DNA of 64,000 nucleotides from Fimbriimonadaceae bacterium (GTDB lineage Bacteria > Armatimonadota > Fimbriimonadia > Fimbriimonadales > Fimbriimonadaceae). The DNA lies in the NCBI GenBank assembly GCA_022843485.1, contig JALHNM010000007.1, positions 38,196-102,195 on the forward strand. Reading direction: 5' to 3'. Below are positions 60,985-64,000 of the stretch, piece by piece. The translations under genes were made by a program, and so were the position numbers. How positions within the stretch are numbered: position 1 is the first letter of the stretch; every line of letters starts with the position of its first letter. The notes beneath the pieces were generated by a model. That model worked only from the letters and a program-made list of their open reading frames with translations. It did not search any database and had not been told where the DNA came from.

Positions 60985-61149
60985 ATGAGACCAGTACTGA
61001 CAACGGCGTTCAACAACGCTGAGGGCATTGAGTTCAGACACGTCAATTCGAACGACTGCTGCGCACTCTCGCGGCACCGAACCGACCTGAGTGTTTCGGG
61101 CCAGCAACGCACGGGCGTCCCGGCCGAGCGAGCGGGGGCGCAGAAGTGA
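60985..61149 (+). CDS. Possible small leader-like ORF (54 residues)
   Basis: ATG at 60985 with GGAG five bases upstream. Product MRPVLTTAFNNAEGIEFRHV, then NSNDCCALSRHR and a basic-acidic tail. Its TGA overlaps the GTG start of the next gene as GTGA. The ribosome site and coupling support translation; no homologue is recognised. If real it is a coupled small protein, otherwise a chance ORF. Confidence 0.35.
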   Translation: MRPVLTTAFNNAEGIEFRHVNSNDCCALSRHRTDLSVSGQQRTGVPAERAGAQK

Positions 61150-63335
61150 GGATCCGGAGGCTGGCTCTGGTCTCGCTGCTCCTTTTTGCGATTGGGACGA
61201 CCGCTTGTCTGGCTCAGCGTGCGTCTGACAACGCCGCCCAGAGCGCCTATAGCAACGGGTGGCAGACGGGAGACAACGGCGGCTTCGGTTGGCAGCCATG
61301 GAACCTGTCCGGCTCAGCCTTTCTCGTTGCCGACTCGAATTCGAACGGCCTCCTCGGCGGTCCGGGGATCAACACGGGGGGACGCGCCTGGGGCAAAGGC
61401 ACGACAGCGGGAGGAGGGGCCGGGAGGAACATCGTCGGTGCCCTTCAGGTCGGAGAATCGATCACCATCGACTTGGACGCATCGTTTCGGACTTCAACGA
61501 GCAGACTTGGCCTGTTGACGACGAACAGCGGGGGTGGGGTGACCTTCCTCAGCATGACGCAAGCAGGAGGCATCCTCCATGCAGAGCCCGGCTCTGTCAA
61601 TCCCATCTCGATCCCGCTGCCCGCTTATGACGGCGGCTACCGGTACACCTTCACACTGACCTCGCCCTCGACCTATGCGGCGAACCTCACGCAGCTTTCG
61701 ACCAACTCTACGTTCGCGTGGACGGGCTCGACCGGCGGCAACGCGGTCGAAGGGATCGGGTTCATCGGGGACGGCGCGAACGGGAACTCAGCCGACCAGC
61801 AGTTCGTGAACTCTATGCGGGTCACAGCGGTGCCGACGACCAGCGGCACCTACTACTCGATCGACGTCGATACCGACCAACTCGTGAGGCTCGTGGTCAC
61901 CGGCTCCACGGCGACCGCTACCCGGGTCGGTCCGTTGGGAGTCGACGTTGCGAACGCGGACCTCACGCTCCACGGCAACCACCTCTACATGACGGCCCTT
62001 GTCAGCGGAAGATACCGCTGCTACCAGATCGTCACGTCTGGGATTTTCGCTGGGACGGCGGTCTATGCGGCGGACTTAAACGTCAACGGCTTGCCTGTCG
62101 GGGTCGCCGACTCGATCTCGACGGACGGCAACGTCTTGCGCGTCGGCTTCAGTCCGACGAGTTCGACCCAGTCCAACGAGGTCGGCGTCCTCAACTTGCT
62201 CACGGGTGCGATCACGCCCGAGGCTTTCATTCGGAATCAAACCATGGCGCTGGTCGATGCCGACGGCATGGGTCGGGTTGGCAACCAACTCTTCGCGGTC
62301 GACACGATCGGCGGAGCCAACCGTGTGGCCAAGAGGCTGAACTTGACGACGTGGCAAACGACGGACTGGCCGGTCATCCCGCCGAACCAGTTTTTGGACG
62401 ACCTAGTCCAACACGGCGCAGGCGAGATCTTAGGTCCGGCGGAGCGACGGTTCCTGTGCGCGCTGCCGATCAGCAACGGGAGCAGCCCGCGCCTGATCAC
62501 GCTGGACAATGGTTTCGATTGGCGCCTGAATGGGATCGCGAACACCGAGGCGCGTTGCCTCTCGATTCTCCCCAACCCGAACAAGCCTTGGCCCACCTAC
62601 ATCACGATCGATGACGGCTACGACTGGGCTTGCACCGTTTCGTCGACCGGAGTCGTCAAGAGGTTCCCGAACCCACTAGGCCCGGAAATCAGCAACCCGG
62701 ACTTGGCCTGGTTCAAGGGCATTCCGTACGCGGTCTACTTCGACGAGGTCACCGGGGTTTGGAGGTTCAGCCAGCTCCTAACTGGCGGATTGCTGGCGGG
62801 GCGCTTCGCCGGAGGTAGCCCTGTCCAACTTGGGACGACAGCCGTTTCTGAAGCCGAAGCTCTCACGGCCGACCCATGGAACATCTACGTCGGCTATGGG
62901 TTGCCAGGCTGGGGAGGAGGCTACGGTTTTGGCGAGATCAACGACTCGACTGCCCAGATAACTGCCTTGAGCCTCAACCGCGACGTTGACCATGACGGCA
63001 TGGGATGGGACGGGGTCGACTTCTTCATCGTCGACCGCCCGGCCCCGGCCCATCGTCTCTGGCGTCGCAGCTTTGGTGGCACCTACTCGTTCGCAGGACT
63101 GATGGGCCTTGGAGACGGTGAGATCAACGACCTCGAGCACTCTTACCAACAGTTCTTAGCTGGGGTAAGCGGGGACAATGCCTTCCTGTTCACGGTGATC
63201 AAGACGACCGGTTCCTATTCACTCATCAACATGAGTGGAGACGTCTTCTCGGACAGCTCGTTCTTCGGCATCTGCCGCTGGCTTCCGTGCAAGGGTTCCT
63301 TCGGCTACTTGGACGACTTCTTGACGTTCCCTTAG
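61146..63335 (+). CDS. Large secreted protein of unknown function
   Basis: 729 residues from a GTG. Hydrophobic leader LALVSLLLFAIGTTACLAQR is a signal peptide (a lipobox at TTAC is possible but atypical). Residues ~30-240 resemble a beta-sandwich of the PEP-CTERM-protein type (YSNGWQTGDNGGFGWQPWNL at the start). From ~245 repeated strands (YYSIDVDTDQLVRLVVTGST, YRCYQIVTSGIFAGTAVYAA, ADPWNIYVGYGLPGWGGG) look like a beta-propeller. No anchor is evident. A strong terminator follows. Probably exported; role unknown. Confidence 0.8.
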   Translation: MRIRRLALVSLLLFAIGTTACLAQRASDNAAQSAYSNGWQTGDNGGFGWQPWNLSGSAFLVADSNSNGLLGGPGINTGGRAWGKGTTAGGGAGRNIVGALQVGESITIDLDASFRTSTSRLGLLTTNSGGGVTFLSMTQAGGILHAEPGSVNPISIPLPAYDGGYRYTFTLTSPSTYAANLTQLSTNSTFAWTGSTGGNAVEGIGFIGDGANGNSADQQFVNSMRVTAVPTTSGTYYSIDVDTDQLVRLVVTGSTATATRVGPLGVDVANADLTLHGNHLYMTALVSGRYRCYQIVTSGIFAGTAVYAADLNVNGLPVGVADSISTDGNVLRVGFSPTSSTQSNEVGVLNLLTGAITPEAFIRNQTMALVDADGMGRVGNQLFAVDTIGGANRVAKRLNLTTWQTTDWPVIPPNQFLDDLVQHGAGEILGPAERRFLCALPISNGSSPRLITLDNGFDWRLNGIANTEARCLSILPNPNKPWPTYITIDDGYDWACTVSSTGVVKRFPNPLGPEISNPDLAWFKGIPYAVYFDEVTGVWRFSQLLTGGLLAGRFAGGSPVQLGTTAVSEAEALTADPWNIYVGYGLPGWGGGYGFGEINDSTAQITALSLNRDVDHDGMGWDGVDFFIVDRPAPAHRLWRRSFGGTYSFAGLMGLGDGEINDLEHSYQQFLAGVSGDNAFLFTVIKTTGSYSLINMSGDVFSDSSFFGICRWLPCKGSFGYLDDFLTFP

Positions 63336-63355
63336 GCGCTGAGCCCGATCTATCA

Positions 63356-63385
63356 ACGCCCCGGCCACCAAAGGTCGGGGCGTTT
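63356..63385 (+). terminator. Intrinsic terminator after the 729-residue gene
   Basis: ACGCCCCGGCC pairs with GGTCGGGGCGT around ACCAAA (63356-63383), followed by TTCG, 20 bases after the stop. Confidence 0.75.
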
Positions 63386-63526
63386 CGTGTGCACGAGGGC
63401 CCGGGAGGTGGAGGGTTCGGAAAGCGCGGGTGCGCTCACCTTATCGGCCAATCTGGGTACACACCTCACGTCGTAGCTCGAGAGTGACCACTCTTGAGCC
63501 CAGTGGACGACCAGCTGGGAGGACAG

Positions 63527-63820
63527 ATGGGTGCGCGAGAGAGCGAGCAGGACGCCGAGTTGGGCCTGCGGTGTGACGAGGTCTTGCACTATCTTTGGGA
63601 CCCGATCGGCGTCGCCGGGGAGCCTGGGGCAAGGGACGAGTATCGCTCGTACGTCCCCGAAGTCTTGGCGATGCTTCAGGACGGCGCGTCGGAGGCGGCC
63701 ATCGCCGACCACCTACAACGCCACGCAGCCGAGACCATAGGGGTGGGCGCCCAACTGCGACGGGCGAGGGCCGCTGCGAGGGCCCTTGCCGAATGGCGGG
63801 CGTGGGTCGACGGAACCTGA
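63527..63820 (+). CDS. Small DUF1871-like protein
   Basis: 97 residues from the ATG at 63527 (GGGAGGACAG upstream; an in-frame TTG earlier is less likely). CDEVLHYLWDPIGVAG, then EYRSYVPEVLAMLQDGASEA and AIADHLQRHAAETIG follow the pattern of small single-domain helical proteins with a 'LWDPIGv' motif, as in DUF1871. The end is Arg/Ala-rich. Function unknown. Confidence 0.7.
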   Translation: MGARESEQDAELGLRCDEVLHYLWDPIGVAGEPGARDEYRSYVPEVLAMLQDGASEAAIADHLQRHAAETIGVGAQLRRARAAARALAEWRAWVDGT

Positions 63821-63840
63821 CACCCTGACGGTGGTGGGCG

Positions 63841-64000
63841 GTCGGGGCGCGGTTCCTCTTCGAGCAGACGGGGCAGGCGACGGCGAGCGCGGAGCTGGGG
63901 GTGGTTCGGGTCTCGGGGGTCGGGTTTCGGGGTTCGGGGTTCGGGGTTCGGGGTTCGGGGTTCGGGGTTCGGGGTTCGGGGTTCGGGGGTCGGGGGAAAC
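63841..64000 (+). pseudogene. C-terminal remnant of the copy 1/2 family, running into heptamers
   Basis: The frame from ~63841 encodes ARFLFEQTGQATASAELGVV and RVSG, nearly the same as the last residues of copy 2 (ARFILTATGQATGLAELGVV, RVSG). No earlier part of the gene is present; a stop lies at 63826-63828 in this frame. The stop codon of copy 2 is missing here, so the frame stays open through the heptamer array as a Gly-rich repeat (GFGVRGS) and leaves the window. Confidence 0.7.
63929..63984 (+). repeat. Heptamer array, eight perfect GGGGTTC units
   Basis: Eight exact GGGGTTC units, then GGGGGTCGGGGGAAAC at the window end, the same flank as after copy 2. Three units make 21 bases, so every forward frame reads the same stop-free heptapeptide. 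Confidence 0.92.

Overview
The window is a high-GC, tightly packed bacterial chromosome segment. Neighbouring genes often overlap by 1-4 bases (ATGA/GTGA coupling) and several convergent genes overlap at their 3' ends. I infer an Armatimonadota bacterium close to Fimbriimonadia. The reasons are a PEP-CTERM protein ending in a VPEPATMLALG-type signal, many large secreted single-copy proteins with 'AQ' signal-peptide ends, an LL-diaminopimelate aminotransferase and a split glycine decarboxylase subunit. No rRNA or marker gene proves this.

Region 1 (1-40 kb) is mostly core genome. It holds lipoate ligase with an ABM-like partner, a pectate-lyase-like secreted protein, gcvPB, a PA14/propeller/DUF1080 protein, surE, a VanZ-like protein, a CoA-transferase/GNAT fusion, yajQ, a PEP-CTERM protein, rdgB-rph, a GNAT-nitrilase pair, an M24 peptidase and dapL. 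It continues with tRNA-Pro, a candidate structured RNA, rplI, an MCE protein, recJ, an ECF sigma/anti-sigma/PDZ operon, an M16 peptidase, a GAF histidine kinase and an aldehyde dehydrogenase. Two secreted proteins (210-1958 and 27630-28895) share a C-terminal module of about 145 residues behind unrelated N-termini.

Region 2 (40-45 kb) is accessory. Single genes (NmrA-like, a tail-fibre-like secreted protein, a lower-GC orphan) are separated by gaps of 300-600 bp full of dispersed repeats. These are MITE-like elements with CGGGTGGCC/GGCCACCCG ends and short hairpin repeats of the type CCGGGGTG...CACCCCGG.

Region 3 (45-52 kb) holds a small conserved-looking ORF, an AraC regulator and an opposing three-gene set (secreted protein, S10 carboxypeptidase, zinc metalloprotease). 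cysK follows.

Region 4 (52-60 kb) is a lower-GC defence island on the minus strand: C5 DNA methyltransferase, GHKL ATPase, Z1-domain ATPase and DUF4420-type PD-(D/E)XK protein, in that transcription order. This is the core of MutL/MORC-Z1 systems (MZA-like), without an evident AIPR gene. An 11-bp tandem repeat lies in inverted orientation at 44.7 and 59.95 kb, on either side of regions 3-4.

Region 5 (52-53 kb and 60-64 kb) holds three relatives of one gene family of unknown function: two intact and one C-terminal remnant at the window edge. Each is followed on its coding strand by a GGGGTTC-type heptamer array. I consider this gene-plus-heptamer association the most unusual feature of the window.
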